DNA from: Nocardioides cavernae
Lineage (GTDB): Bacteria > Actinomycetota > Actinomycetes > Propionibacteriales > Nocardioidaceae
DNA length: 64,000 nucleotides
Assembly: GCF_013410035.1 (NCBI RefSeq)
Contig: NZ_JACCBW010000001.1
Location: forward strand, 992,001 to 1,056,000
Direction: 5' to 3'
Below the pieces are notes generated by a model. That model ran no database searches. It was not told the origin of the DNA and was given only the letters and a program-made list of their open reading frames with translations. The position numbers and the translations under genes were made by a program. Shown here piece by piece: positions 54,000 to 62,945 of this stretch; the stretch's first letter is position 1, and every line of letters starts with the position of its first letter.

Positions 54000-55082
54000 T
54001 CACCAACCGGGGTGCTGGCCCTCCATGAGGACCCGGCCGCCGTGGTCGGCGTCGGCCTTCGCCTCCCCCGCGACCCACGCCCGGATCCCGTGGCCGGCGA
54101 GGACGGCGATCGCCGTGTCGACCGACTCGGGGGCGGTGAGCGCGACCATGCCCACGCCGCAGTTGAGCGTGGCCTCCAGGTCGGGCTGGGAGACGCCGCC
54201 GACGCTGCGGACGACGTCGAACACCGGCTGGGGCGTCCAGGTCGACCGGTCGATGCGCACCGACAGCTCCTCCGGGAGCACCCGCTCGAGGTTGGCGGCG
54301 AGGCCGCCCCCGGTGACGTGCGACATCGCGTGGGTCTCGGTCCGCTCGGCCAGCTCCAGGCACGCCTTGGCATAGATCCGGGTGGGCTCGAGCAGCTCCT
54401 CCCCCAGGGTGCGGCCGAAGTCGTCCACCTGGCGCTCCACGGTCCAGCCCGCCTGCTCGAGCAGCACGTGGCGCACCAGGGAGTAGCCGTTGGAGTGCAA
54501 CCCGCTGGCCTCCATCGCGATGGCGACGTCGCCGGGGCGTACCCGGCCCGGCCCGAGGAGCTTGCTCGCCTCCACGACGCCGGTGGTGGCGCCCGCGACG
54601 TCGTAGTCGTCGGGGTCGAGCAGGCCGGGGTGCTCGGCGGTCTCGCCGCCGATGAGCGCGCAGCCGGCGACCACGCAGGCCTCGGCGATGCCCTTGACGA
54701 TCGCGGCGATGCGCTCGGGGACGACCCGACCGCACGCGATGTAGTCGGTCATGAAGAGCGGCTCGGCGCCGCACACCACGAGGTCGTCGACGACCATGCC
54801 GACCAGGTCGAAGCCGATCGTGTCGTGGACGTCCATCATCTGCGCGATCGCGACCTTGGTGCCGACCCCGTCCGTGGAGGTGGCGAGCAGCGGCGCCTCG
54901 TAGCGGGTGAGCGCCGAGGCGTCGAACAGCCCGGCGAAGCCGCCGAGCCCACCGATCACCTCCGGGCGACGGGCCTTCTCGACCCAGCCCTTCATCAGGT
55001 CGATGGCGCGGTCGGCCGCCTCGATCGAGACCCCGGCGGCGGCGTACGCCCCGGAGGACGGTGCGGTGGGCTGGTCGGTCAC
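54000..55082 (-). CDS. purM: Phosphoribosylformylglycinamidine cyclo-ligase (AIR synthase)
   Basis: A 360-residue enzyme that makes AIR from FGAM in purine synthesis. The GGETAEHPG motif and the N-terminal glycine-rich loop (DGVGTKVAIAQMM) are intact. GTG 55082. It follows purF by 43 nt on the same strand; DUF3073 lies downstream. Confidence 0.94.
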   Translation of the reverse strand: MTDQPTAPSSGAYAAAGVSIEAADRAIDLMKGWVEKARRPEVIGGLGGFAGLFDASALTRYEAPLLATSTDGVGTKVAIAQMMDVHDTIGFDLVGMVVDDLVVCGAEPLFMTDYIACGRVVPERIAAIVKGIAEACVVAGCALIGGETAEHPGLLDPDDYDVAGATTGVVEASKLLGPGRVRPGDVAIAMEASGLHSNGYSLVRHVLLEQAGWTVERQVDDFGRTLGEELLEPTRIYAKACLELAERTETHAMSHVTGGGLAANLERVLPEELSVRIDRSTWTPQPVFDVVRSVGGVSQPDLEATLNCGVGMVALTAPESVDTAIAVLAGHGIRAWVAGEAKADADHGGRVLMEGQHPGW

Positions 55083-55125
55083 GTGGCTCCCTCGGTGGCG
55101 GCGCGGTGGCGGCGGTGCTGGTCGA

Positions 55126-56652
55126 TCAGGGGTTGTTGAGGACCGGCAGCGCCCGGCCCATCGTGGGCGACTGGAGGGTCGCCTCGAGCAGGTGCTTGCC
55201 GAGCAGGCTCTCGTCGGGCAGCTCGATCGGGTAGGTCCCGGTGAAGCAGGCCTGGCACAGCCGCTCCTCGGGCTGGCCGGTGGCCTGGACCATGCCCTCG
55301 AGGGAGATGTAGCCCAGGCTGTCGGCTCCCACGCTCGCGGCGATCTCGTCGACGTCGAGGCCGTTGGCGATGAGCTCGGCGCGGGTGGCGAAGTCGATGC
55401 CGTAGAAGCACGGCCACTTCACCGGCGGGCTGGAGATCCGGACGTGCACCTCGAGGGCGCCGGCCTCGCGCAGCATCCGCACCTGGGCGCGCTGGGTGTT
55501 GCCCCGCACGATCGAGTCGTCGACGACGACGATGCGCTTGCCGCGGATCATGTGCTCGAGCGCGTTGAGCTTGAGCCGGATGCCGAGCTGGCGCAGCGTC
55601 TGGCTGGGCTGGATGAAGGTGCGCCCGACGTAGGCGTTCTTGACGAAGCCCTGGCCGAACGGGATGCCGGACTCCGCGGCGTACCCGGATGCGGCCGGCG
55701 TGCCGGACTCGGGCACGGGCATGACGAGGTCGGCCTCGACGGGGAACTCGCGGGCCAGCCTGCGGCCCATCTCGACGCGCGCCTCGTGGACGTTGCGGCC
55801 GGAGATCGTGGCGTCGGGGCGGGCGAGGTAGACGTACTCGAAGACGCACCCCTTGGGCGCGGGCTCGGCGAACTTGTGCGAGCGCAGGCCGTTCTCGTCG
55901 ATGACGATCATCTCGCCGGGCTCGACCTCGCGGACCACGCTGGCACCGATGGTGGCGAGCGCGGCGTCCTCGCTGGCCACGACCCAGCCGCGGTCGAGGC
56001 GTCCCAGCACCAGGGGTCGGATGCCCTGCGGGTCACGCGCGGCGTAGAGGGTGTCCTCGTTCATCCAGACGAAGCAGTACGCCCCGCGCAGCTCCGGCAG
56101 CACCTCGAGCGCGCGCTGCTCGAGCGAGGTGTCGGGGTGGTGGGCGAGGAGCGCCGTGACCAGGCTGGTGTCGTTGGTGGCACCCTCGACGCCCTTGATG
56201 TCGAGCTCGCCGGCCGGGCCGGGGAGCTGGCCGACCATCTCGCGAAGCTCGGCGGTGTTGATGAGGTTGCCGTTGTGGCCGAGGGCGATCGAGCCGTCCC
56301 CGGTGGGGCGGAAGGTCGGCTGCGCGTTCTGCCAGGTCGACGCGCCGGTCGTGGAGTAGCGCGAGTGGCCGATCGCGAGGTGGCCCTTGAGCGAGTCGAG
56401 CGTCGACTCGTCGAAGACCTGCGAGACCAGGCCCATGTCCTTGTAGACCAGGATCTGGCGGCCGTTGCTGACGGCGATGCCCGCGGACTCCTGGCCGCGG
56501 TGCTGCAGGGCGTACAGCCCGAAGTAGGTCAGCTTGGCGACGTCCTCGCCGGGGGCCCAGACGCCGAAGACGCCGCAGGCGTCCTGCGGGCCCTGGTCCT
56601 GCGGGTCGAGGGCCGTGGTGAGCCGGCCGTCGCCACCAGTCCGCTTGCTCAT
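55126..56652 (-). CDS. purF: Amidophosphoribosyltransferase
   Basis: A 508-residue enzyme of the first committed purine step. The class II amidotransferase domain begins with the nucleophile Cys26 (QDACGVFG); a short propeptide is likely removed. The PRPP loop VVVDDSIVRGNT and the Fe-S ligand cysteines (VFEYVYLARPD region, and CFYGIDFA, CQACFTGTYP) are present. ATG 56652 is preferred to GTG 56664 because it gives the standard N-terminus. Followed by purM. Confidence 0.95.
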   Translation of the reverse strand: MSKRTGGDGRLTTALDPQDQGPQDACGVFGVWAPGEDVAKLTYFGLYALQHRGQESAGIAVSNGRQILVYKDMGLVSQVFDESTLDSLKGHLAIGHSRYSTTGASTWQNAQPTFRPTGDGSIALGHNGNLINTAELREMVGQLPGPAGELDIKGVEGATNDTSLVTALLAHHPDTSLEQRALEVLPELRGAYCFVWMNEDTLYAARDPQGIRPLVLGRLDRGWVVASEDAALATIGASVVREVEPGEMIVIDENGLRSHKFAEPAPKGCVFEYVYLARPDATISGRNVHEARVEMGRRLAREFPVEADLVMPVPESGTPAASGYAAESGIPFGQGFVKNAYVGRTFIQPSQTLRQLGIRLKLNALEHMIRGKRIVVVDDSIVRGNTQRAQVRMLREAGALEVHVRISSPPVKWPCFYGIDFATRAELIANGLDVDEIAASVGADSLGYISLEGMVQATGQPEERLCQACFTGTYPIELPDESLLGKHLLEATLQSPTMGRALPVLNNP

Positions 56653-56720
56653 CTGGTAGGGCACGACCGCCAGTCTACGGCCGATCGGCCCACAGGCCTC
56701 ACCGGCGCCGCTGGACGGTC

Positions 56721-57755
56721 TCAGCCCAGGAGGGACCGCACCCGGTGCAGGGCGAGCCGCGCGGCCGCGCGCCCGGACGCGGGCAGGGGCACGAGGTCGA
56801 GCAGCGGGATGCCGCGGGTCCAGCCGGGGTCGGAGGCGAGGCCGCCCTCGGGTCCGGCGTACCTCGGGGTCAGCGCGCGACGCACCGCCTCCTCCAGGCC
56901 GAGGAGCGGCCCGCCGCTGCGGGGCTCCCACGTCGCGCCGGGGCGGCAGACCATGTCGTGGCGCAGCGACTCGATCAGCGCGGTGACGGTGTGGAAGGGC
57001 GCGGTGGTCGCGAGCGCCGTGCCCAGCCCGACGACGCTGGTCGGGGCGATCGGCGCCGGGAGCCGGACGCGGGACAGCCCGGCCTCGCTGCCGCAGACGG
57101 TCATGAGGTCGGGGTAGGCCACGACGTCCGGGCCGCCGAGGTCGACGGCGCCGCGCGGGCCGTCGTCGGCGAGGGCGTCCTCGACCGCGCGGAGCACGTC
57201 GGACACGGCCACCGGCTGGACCCGGCTGCGCATCCACGTCGGCACCGGCTGCACGAGGAAGAGCGTCGCGACCTGGCGGATGATCTCGAAGGACGTCGAG
57301 CCCGCGCCGATGACCACGCCGGCGCGCAGCGCCACGGCGCCGTCGGTGGCCCCGAGCAGGATCCGCTCGACCTCGAGGCGTGAGGCGATGTGGGCGGACA
57401 GCTCGTCCTCGGGCACGTCGGGCACGAGCCCGGAGAGGTAGACGAGGTGGCGTACGCCCCGCGCCGCGACGGCAGCGGCGACGGTCTCCGCACCGACGCG
57501 GTCCCGGTCGCCGAAGTCGGTGCGGTCGAGCGAGTGGACGAGGTAGACGACCGCGTCTACGTCGGCGACGGCCTCCTCGACCATCGCGGGGTCGGTGACG
57601 TCGCAGCGGACCGCGTCGACGCGGTCGTCCCGGCCGAACCGGTCGGGCCGCGGCTCCGACGACGACGCCGCGACCACGTCGTGGCCGTGCTCGAGGAGGT
57701 GGGGCACCAGCCGGGAGCCGACGTAGCCGGTGGCGCCGAGGACGAGGACCCGCAT
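56721..57755 (-). CDS. NAD(P)-binding SDR-like protein
   Basis: A 344-residue protein with an N-terminal Rossmann fold (VLVLGATGYVGSRLVPHLL) of the NmrA/atypical SDR type. The catalytic Tyr-x3-Lys is not obvious, as in sensor-type or DUF2867-like proteins. The C-terminal third is helical. It is translationally close (2 nt) to the SRPBCC gene. A quinone reductase-type role is one option; substrate unknown. Confidence 0.78.
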   Translation of the reverse strand: MRVLVLGATGYVGSRLVPHLLEHGHDVVAASSSEPRPDRFGRDDRVDAVRCDVTDPAMVEEAVADVDAVVYLVHSLDRTDFGDRDRVGAETVAAAVAARGVRHLVYLSGLVPDVPEDELSAHIASRLEVERILLGATDGAVALRAGVVIGAGSTSFEIIRQVATLFLVQPVPTWMRSRVQPVAVSDVLRAVEDALADDGPRGAVDLGGPDVVAYPDLMTVCGSEAGLSRVRLPAPIAPTSVVGLGTALATTAPFHTVTALIESLRHDMVCRPGATWEPRSGGPLLGLEEAVRRALTPRYAGPEGGLASDPGWTRGIPLLDLVPLPASGRAAARLALHRVRSLLG

Positions 57756-57757
57756 GC

Positions 57758-58231
57758 CTAGGCGGCCTCCTCGCCGAGGTGGCGCAGCAGGTTGCGCGCG
57801 AAGACCACGCCCATGTGCTTGACGACGCCCGCCATCACCCGCTCGACCGCCGGGCGCGTGAGGCCGGGCAGCGGCAGGTTGCAGGCGATCTGGAGGTCGA
57901 TGCTGACGTCCGTGCCGCCGGCGGGGTGGTCGGCGAGGACGTACGTCCCCATCACCGAGGTCATCTCGTCGGTGCGCTCCGGGTCGTGGGTGAACACGAT
58001 GCGCTCCTCCGGGTGGAGGTCCATCACCTCGGTGAAGGTCGGGGCCACCGAGATGCCGAGCACGGGGATCTGCGTCATCCGCCAGGTCCACCGGTCGCCG
58101 TCGACGTCGATGCGCGTGACGAAGGGCGTCATGGCGGCGATCAGGTCGGCGTCGGTGAGCACGGCCCACACCGCGCTCCGCGACGACTGCAGCACCGCGG
58201 ACGAGCGGTCGCGTGCGCGAAAGGTCGCCAT
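57758..58231 (-). CDS. SRPBCC family protein (START-like)
   Basis: A 157-residue protein with the helix-grip fold (polyketide cyclase/coenzyme Q-binding Coq10-like). N-terminal VLQSSRSAVWAVLTD and the central HPEERIVFTHDPERTDEMTS pattern fit. Members bind lipids or hydrophobic ligands. It is followed 2 nt later by the SDR-like gene, so the two are probably partners. Confidence 0.78.
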   Translation of the reverse strand: MATFRARDRSSAVLQSSRSAVWAVLTDADLIAAMTPFVTRIDVDGDRWTWRMTQIPVLGISVAPTFTEVMDLHPEERIVFTHDPERTDEMTSVMGTYVLADHPAGGTDVSIDLQIACNLPLPGLTRPAVERVMAGVVKHMGVVFARNLLRHLGEEAA

Positions 58232-58280
58232 GGCGCCACGCTACCGACGCACGCCACACGCGGGCTCACCCCTGGGGTCC

Positions 58281-58334
58281 GAGCGGTGCGTGGGACAGGT
58301 TCCGACGCCGCGGAATGTGCCTCACGCACCGCTC
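58281..58334. repeat. Palindrome family A, copy A3
   Basis: Imperfect inverted arms of 23 nt (58281-58303 and 58312-58334) beginning GAGCGGTGCGTGGGACAGGT, with a short loop. First hairpin of the second family-A doublet; it lies between the SRPBCC start and the stop of the M20 gene. Confidence 0.8.
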
Positions 58335-58342
58335 GCGCTGCC

Positions 58343-58396
58343 GGGCGGTGCGTGAGACACGTTCCAGGGCCGCAGAACGTGGCTCACTCACCGCTC
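58343..58396. repeat. Palindrome family A, copy A4
   Basis: Inverted arms of 23 nt (58343-58365 and 58374-58396), 62 nt from copy A3. Starts GGGCGGTGCGTGAGACACGT. Same core as copies A1-A3, same spacing between the two hairpins of a doublet (62 nt both times). Confidence 0.8.
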
Positions 58397-58404
58397 GGCG
58401 GAGG

Positions 58405-59751
58405 TCAGCGGGGCAGGGCGCCCAGGTTGCGCAGCAGAAACGCCTCGGCCTTGACGACCTTCTCGAACTCGGCGAGGTGCAGGCCCTCGTTGGCGCCGTG
58501 GGCCCGGGTGTCGGGGTCCTCGACGCCGGTGACCAGCACGCTGGCCTGGGGGAACGCCTCGAGGAACTCCGCGATGAACGGGATCGACCCGCCGACGCCC
58601 ATGTCGACGGGCTCGGTGCCGTCCCACGCCTCGGCGAACGCGGCGCGCGCGGCGTCGTACGCCGGACCGGACGCGTCGATCTGGGTGGCCTCGCCGGTGT
58701 CGACGACCGTGGTCGTGAGCGTGGCACCCCACGCGACGTGCTTCTCGAGGTGGGCCTGCAGGCGCTGCACGGCGTTGGCGGTGGTGTCGCCCGGGGCGAT
58801 GCGCATGCTGATCCGGCAGCGGGCCGACGGGACGAGGGTGTTGGAGGCGCCCTCGACCTTGGGGGCGTCGAGGCCGGTGATGCTGATCGACGGCTTGGTC
58901 CAGAGGCGCTCGACGATCGGTCCGTCACCGATCCACTCGATGCCCTCGGCGGCGCCGGACTCGGCGCGGAGCCGGGCCTCGGGGTACTCGACGTCGGCGG
59001 CCCGGCCGGAGACCAGGCCCTCGACCGCGACGTTGCCGGCGTCGTCGTTGAGCGTGGCGATGAGGCGGCTCAGGGTCATGATCGAGTCAGGGACCAGCCC
59101 GCCCCACATGCCGCTGTGCACGGCGTGGGTGAGCGTACGGACCTCGACGTCCATCCGGACCAGGCCGCGGAGGCTGGTGGTGAGGGCCGGTTCGCCGATG
59201 TCCCAGTTGCCGGAGTCGGCGATGACGATGACGTCGGCCGCGAGCCGGTCCTTGTGGGCCTCGAGCAGGTCGACGAGGGTGTCGGAGCCGACCTCCTCCT
59301 CCCCCTCGATGAACATGACGAGGTTGACCGGGAGCTCGTCGCCGAAGATCCGGACGGCGCCGAGGTGGGCGGCGATGCCGGCCTTGTCGTCGGCCGCGCC
59401 GCGCCCGTAGAGCCGGTCGCCGCGCTCGGTCGGCTCCCACGGCGGGGAGTCCCAGTCGGCGTGGTCGTTCTCGGGCTGCACGTCGTGGTGGGCGTACAGC
59501 AGGACCGTCGGGGCACCCTCGGGTCCGGCCTTGCTGGCGATCACGGCCGGCGGCGCACCGTCGTGGGCGCGCACGATCTCGGCGTCGAAGCCCTCGGCGG
59601 CGAACAGGTCGCGGGTGGCCTCCGCGCTGCGCTCGACCTCGCCGGCGCGGGCCGGGTCGGCGGACACGGACTGGATGCGGACCAGGTCCTCGAGGTCGCG
59701 ACGGAGGCCGGGCATGACCTCGGCGAGACGAGCGGCGATGTCGACAGTCAT
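58405..59751 (-). CDS. M20-family metallopeptidase (dipeptidase)
   Basis: A 448-residue zinc peptidase of the M20 family. The first metal-binding motif is HHDVQP, the bridging Asp is in RGAADDKAG, the catalytic EE is in EGEEEVGS, and a last His lies in the HGANEG segment. It would hydrolyse di- or oligopeptides in the cytoplasm. ATG 59751 (MTVDIAARL) is preferred to GTG 59760. Family-A palindromes follow its stop. Confidence 0.9.
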   Translation of the reverse strand: MTVDIAARLAEVMPGLRRDLEDLVRIQSVSADPARAGEVERSAEATRDLFAAEGFDAEIVRAHDGAPPAVIASKAGPEGAPTVLLYAHHDVQPENDHADWDSPPWEPTERGDRLYGRGAADDKAGIAAHLGAVRIFGDELPVNLVMFIEGEEEVGSDTLVDLLEAHKDRLAADVIVIADSGNWDIGEPALTTSLRGLVRMDVEVRTLTHAVHSGMWGGLVPDSIMTLSRLIATLNDDAGNVAVEGLVSGRAADVEYPEARLRAESGAAEGIEWIGDGPIVERLWTKPSISITGLDAPKVEGASNTLVPSARCRISMRIAPGDTTANAVQRLQAHLEKHVAWGATLTTTVVDTGEATQIDASGPAYDAARAAFAEAWDGTEPVDMGVGGSIPFIAEFLEAFPQASVLVTGVEDPDTRAHGANEGLHLAEFEKVVKAEAFLLRNLGALPR

Positions 59752-59775
59752 ACGGCGCACTCTAGGTGTCGCCGC

Positions 59776-60582
59776 TCAGCCGTCGAGACTCGCCCACTCC
59801 CCGCTGCGCTGCTCCATCATCAGCTGTCGCTCGACGTCGGCGAACCCGAGCCGGCGGTAGAGACCGATGGCCTCGCCGTCGGTGTCGGCGACGATCACGA
59901 GGGTCCGCACCCCGAGGTCGGCGAGCGCGTGCCGGCCGGCCGCGTGGACGACGGCCGCGGCCAGCCCCTTGCGCCGGTGGTCCGGGTGGGTCTCGACGCT
60001 CTGGTAGCGGGCCAGGCCGGGCTCGGTGACGAAGATCCCGGCCGTGGAGACGAGCGTGTCGTCGACGAAGGCACCGAACCTCAGACCGCGCCCGGAGTCG
60101 ACGAGGCGCCGCTCCTGGGCGTTCTTCTGGCGGGCGTACGTCATGAACGCCTCCTCCGACGTGCTCGGGTAGAGCTGCTGGCTCAGCCGCGCGCGGGCCT
60201 CCCAGTCGTCCTCCGACGTGAGCGCGCGGACCTCCGCGTCGACCTCGCGCGGCGGCACGAGCGCGGAGGCGGTGAGGACGGTGGCGACGTCCACGGTCAG
60301 CCCGGCGGCCTCGAACGCCGCCTGCGACTCCTCGGGGATGTCGGCCGCGTCGATGCCGATGCTCACGTGGTCGGCCAGCGGGAACTCGGTGCGGAAGGCG
60401 CCGACGACCTCCCTCTCGCCGCCGGCGACGGGCGCGCGGGCGAGGAGGATGAAGTTGCCCCAGAAGTAGGACGGGTTGTCCGGGGAGCGCACGACGAGAT
60501 GGGTGCCCCGGTCCTCGACCAGGCTGCCCGACTCGGTCAGCAGCGCCAGGTCGGTCCGGAAGCCGAGCGAGCTCACGTTCAT
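59776..60582 (-). CDS. GNAT family N-acetyltransferase
   Basis: A 268-residue protein whose C-terminal half (about residues 120-265) is a GNAT domain with the acetyl-CoA loop HPDHRRKGLAAAVVHAAG. The N-terminal half is poorly conserved and may be a degenerate second domain. Substrate unknown. It is upstream of the M20 gene by 24 nt. Confidence 0.82.
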   Translation of the reverse strand: MNVSSLGFRTDLALLTESGSLVEDRGTHLVVRSPDNPSYFWGNFILLARAPVAGGEREVVGAFRTEFPLADHVSIGIDAADIPEESQAAFEAAGLTVDVATVLTASALVPPREVDAEVRALTSEDDWEARARLSQQLYPSTSEEAFMTYARQKNAQERRLVDSGRGLRFGAFVDDTLVSTAGIFVTEPGLARYQSVETHPDHRRKGLAAAVVHAAGRHALADLGVRTLVIVADTDGEAIGLYRRLGFADVERQLMMEQRSGEWASLDG

Positions 60583-60592
60583 GGTGCGGAGG

Positions 60593-60934
60593 CTAGTGCG
60601 TGGTGAGCGGGAGGTAGGGCGTGAGGTCCGTCCGCTCGCCACTGGCGACGACCGTGCCGCTGTCGAGCGCCTCGCTCCAGGTCGTACGCCCGACGGCGAG
60701 CGCGAGCCACGTCTCGGCGTCGGTCTCGACGACGGCCGGCGGCGTGCCGCGGGTGTGACGGACCCCGGGGATCACCTGCACCGCCGCGAACGGCGGCACC
60801 CGCACCTCGACCGACCTGCCCGGCGCGCGAGTCTCGAGCACGGCGAGGTAGTGCTTGACGAGCGCCCTGGTGTCGGACGCGGCGTCGGCGCGCTCCAGCT
60901 CGGCCGCGGTGAGGACCTTGAGTCGTGCGGGCAT
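60593..60934 (-). CDS. Sterol-carrier-like small protein
   Basis: A 113-residue protein similar to the actinobacterial 'sterol carrier family protein' related to mycothiol-dependent MDMPI C-terminal domains (PPFAAVQVIPG, ETDAETWLALAVGRTTWSEA). It would bind a hydrophobic molecule; no clear role. The ATG at 60934 overlaps the stop of the regulator by 1 nt, so the two are coupled. Confidence 0.65.
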   Translation of the reverse strand: MPARLKVLTAAELERADAASDTRALVKHYLAVLETRAPGRSVEVRVPPFAAVQVIPGVRHTRGTPPAVVETDAETWLALAVGRTTWSEALDSGTVVASGERTDLTPYLPLTTH

Positions 60935-61527
60935 CAGGCGTCGTGCTCCTCGTCGGAGGTGGTGGTCGTGGCGTCGGGCTGCGGCAGCAGCATCGCGTGG
61001 AAGGCGTACGTCGTGCGGCCGTCGTCGCGCCCGCGGTTGCGGTCGGTCCACCGCTGGAGCAGCTCCCCGACCTCCGCCGCGAGCTGCGCCGCCTCGTCCT
61101 TGGTCAGGCGTACGGCGGTGTCCGTGGTCGAGCGGTGCGTGTCGGGCCGGCGGTCCTGGCCGTAGGCCACCTCGACGAGCTGGTGGGCGTAGCCCGCGGC
61201 GTTGCGCAGGAACACCGTCGCGGCCGCCTTGCCGCCCGGCTCCTGCTCGAGGGCGCCGACGTCGATGCTGAGGCCCGCGCCCGCGGCCTTCCAGACCCGG
61301 TCCCGCTGGTCGCGCGCCGCCTCCGGGGCCTCCTCGATCAGGCCGTACTTGGCGAGCTGGCGCAGGTGGAAGCTCGCCTGGTTGGCCGGGATGCCCAGCT
61401 GCTGGGCGACGTCGGCGGCACGCATCGGCCCGACGGCCGAGAGCTCGGTGAGGATCCGGTTGCGCACCGGGTGCGCGATCGCGCGCAGCACGCGTGGGTC
61501 GTGCACCGTGCCTCGTCCTGCTGCCAT
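60934..61527 (-). CDS. ArsR-type winged-helix regulator
   Basis: A 197-residue protein: residues 8-85 form an ArsR-like winged helix (HDPRVLRAIAHPVRNRILTE, VAQQLGIPANQASFHLRQLA), followed by a C-terminal helical domain. It is divergent from an MFS exporter and probably represses it and itself by binding the TTGCGC array between them. Confidence 0.85.
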   Translation of the reverse strand: MAAGRGTVHDPRVLRAIAHPVRNRILTELSAVGPMRAADVAQQLGIPANQASFHLRQLAKYGLIEEAPEAARDQRDRVWKAAGAGLSIDVGALEQEPGGKAAATVFLRNAAGYAHQLVEVAYGQDRRPDTHRSTTDTAVRLTKDEAAQLAAEVGELLQRWTDRNRGRDDGRTTYAFHAMLLPQPDATTTTSDEEHDA

Positions 61528-61544
61528 GCCGCCACCCTACCAAC

Positions 61545-61580
61545 TTGCGCACGCTCTATTGCGCAACATTGCTTGCGCAA
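61545..61580. promoter_or_regulatory. Triple TTGCGC operator array
   Basis: TTGCGCAA occurs at 61559-61566 and 61573-61580, and the related TTGCGCAC at 61545-61552. All three start exactly 14 bp apart. They lie between the divergent regulator and MFS genes and occupy the whole space that would hold both -35/-10 regions. Confidence 0.7.
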
Positions 61581-61594
61581 CATATGGTGCGGGC

Positions 61595-62866
61595 ATGGCC
61601 TCGTACCGCTCGCTCGCCCGCAACCGCGACTTCACCGCCCTCTGGACCGGCGAGGCGGTCAGCCAGCTCGGCAGCGCCGTCAGCATGTTCGCCTTCGCCC
61701 TCGTGGGCTACGCCCTGACCGGGTCACCGGTGCTGGCCGGACTGCCGACGGCCGCCTTCATGCTCGGCATGGTGGTCGCCCTGCTCCCCGCCGGCGTCGT
61801 GGTCGACCGCACCGACCGACGGCGGCTGATGATGCTCGCGAGCGGGTCCGGCTCGGTCGTGTACGCGCTGGTGGCCGTCGCCGCGCTGACGGGCGAGCTC
61901 CGGCTGTGGCACCTCGTCCTCGCGGGCCTGCTCACCGGCGTGGGCACCGGGGTGTTCGGCCCGGCCGAGCAGTCGGCGGTGCGCTCGGTGGTCAGCCGGG
62001 ACGAGCTGCCCACGGCGCTCAGCCAGAACCAGGCGCGCCACCACGTCGCGGCGCTCGTCGGCGGTCCACTCGGTGCGTTCCTCGTCGGAATCGGCCGCGC
62101 GACGCCCTTCGTCTTCGACGCGGTCACCTTCGCCGTCTCGTTCGTGACGCTCTCGCGGATCCGCACCGACCTCTCGCCGCAGGGCGACCGGGCGCCGAGC
62201 AACGTCCGCGCCGACCTGCTCGAGGGCCTGCGCTACGTCCTGGGCCGCCCCTACTTCCGCACGATGATGGCGTTCGCCGCGACCAGCAACCTCGCGGTCA
62301 ACGCGGTCTTCTACGTCGCGATCATGGGCCTGGTCCAGGACGGCGTGCACGCCGGGGCGATCGGCGCCATCGACATGCTCGCCGGGCTCGGCGGCATCCT
62401 CGGCGCCGTCGTCGCCCCGCGGGTCATCGACCGGGTCCCGACGGGGCGCCTGACCCTGGCGGTCGCGTGGAGCTGGGTGCCGCTCCTGCTCCCGTTGCTC
62501 GTGTGGAGCTCACCGCTGGTCGTCGGTGTCGTGCTCTTCGCCGGCATCCTGCTCAACCCGGCCGGCAACGCCGGCGCGCAGTCCTACCGGATGGCCATCA
62601 CCCCGATGCACCTGCAGGGCCGGGTGGCCTCGTCCATGCAGTTCGTCGGCCTGTCGCTCATGCCGCTCGCGCCGATCCTCGGCGGCGTGCTGCTCGAGCA
62701 CCTCGGCGGCCGGGCGGCGACCGTCGGCCTGCTCGCCCTGGTGACGCTCAGCGCCCTCATCCCCACGTCCAGCGCGGCCGTACGCCGCATCCCGCGCCCG
62801 GCCGCCTGGCCGCGGACCGAGGAGCCGGCGACCGCGACGCCTCCGCCGGCCCCGCTCGCCGCCTGA
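61595..62866 (+). CDS. MFS transporter
   Basis: A 423-residue membrane protein with about twelve hydrophobic segments and the MFS loop motif (VVDRTDRRRLMMLAS between TM2 and TM3). It resembles drug/macrolide exporters of the EntS/MefA-like branch (N-terminus RNRDFTALWTGEAVSQLGSAV). Divergent from the ArsR-type regulator. Substrate unknown. Confidence 0.88.
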   Translation: MASYRSLARNRDFTALWTGEAVSQLGSAVSMFAFALVGYALTGSPVLAGLPTAAFMLGMVVALLPAGVVVDRTDRRRLMMLASGSGSVVYALVAVAALTGELRLWHLVLAGLLTGVGTGVFGPAEQSAVRSVVSRDELPTALSQNQARHHVAALVGGPLGAFLVGIGRATPFVFDAVTFAVSFVTLSRIRTDLSPQGDRAPSNVRADLLEGLRYVLGRPYFRTMMAFAATSNLAVNAVFYVAIMGLVQDGVHAGAIGAIDMLAGLGGILGAVVAPRVIDRVPTGRLTLAVAWSWVPLLLPLLVWSSPLVVGVVLFAGILLNPAGNAGAQSYRMAITPMHLQGRVASSMQFVGLSLMPLAPILGGVLLEHLGGRAATVGLLALVTLSALIPTSSAAVRRIPRPAAWPRTEEPATATPPPAPLAA

Positions 62867-62874
62867 CCCCCCGT

Positions 62875-62931
62875 GGTCCGCATCGAGCGTCAGGCGGTGT
62901 CGGCCCCGTGGGGTGAATCCTGATGCGGACC
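62875..62931. repeat. Palindrome family B, copy B2
   Basis: GGTCCGCATC (62875-62884) and GATGCGGACC (62922-62931) form perfect 10-bp arms; a weaker match continues inward (GAGCGTCA against TGAATCC). It lies between the convergent MFS and hydrolase genes, like copy B1 at 39.1 kb. Confidence 0.75.
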
Positions 62932-62945
62932 GTCCGCGCCGGCGG

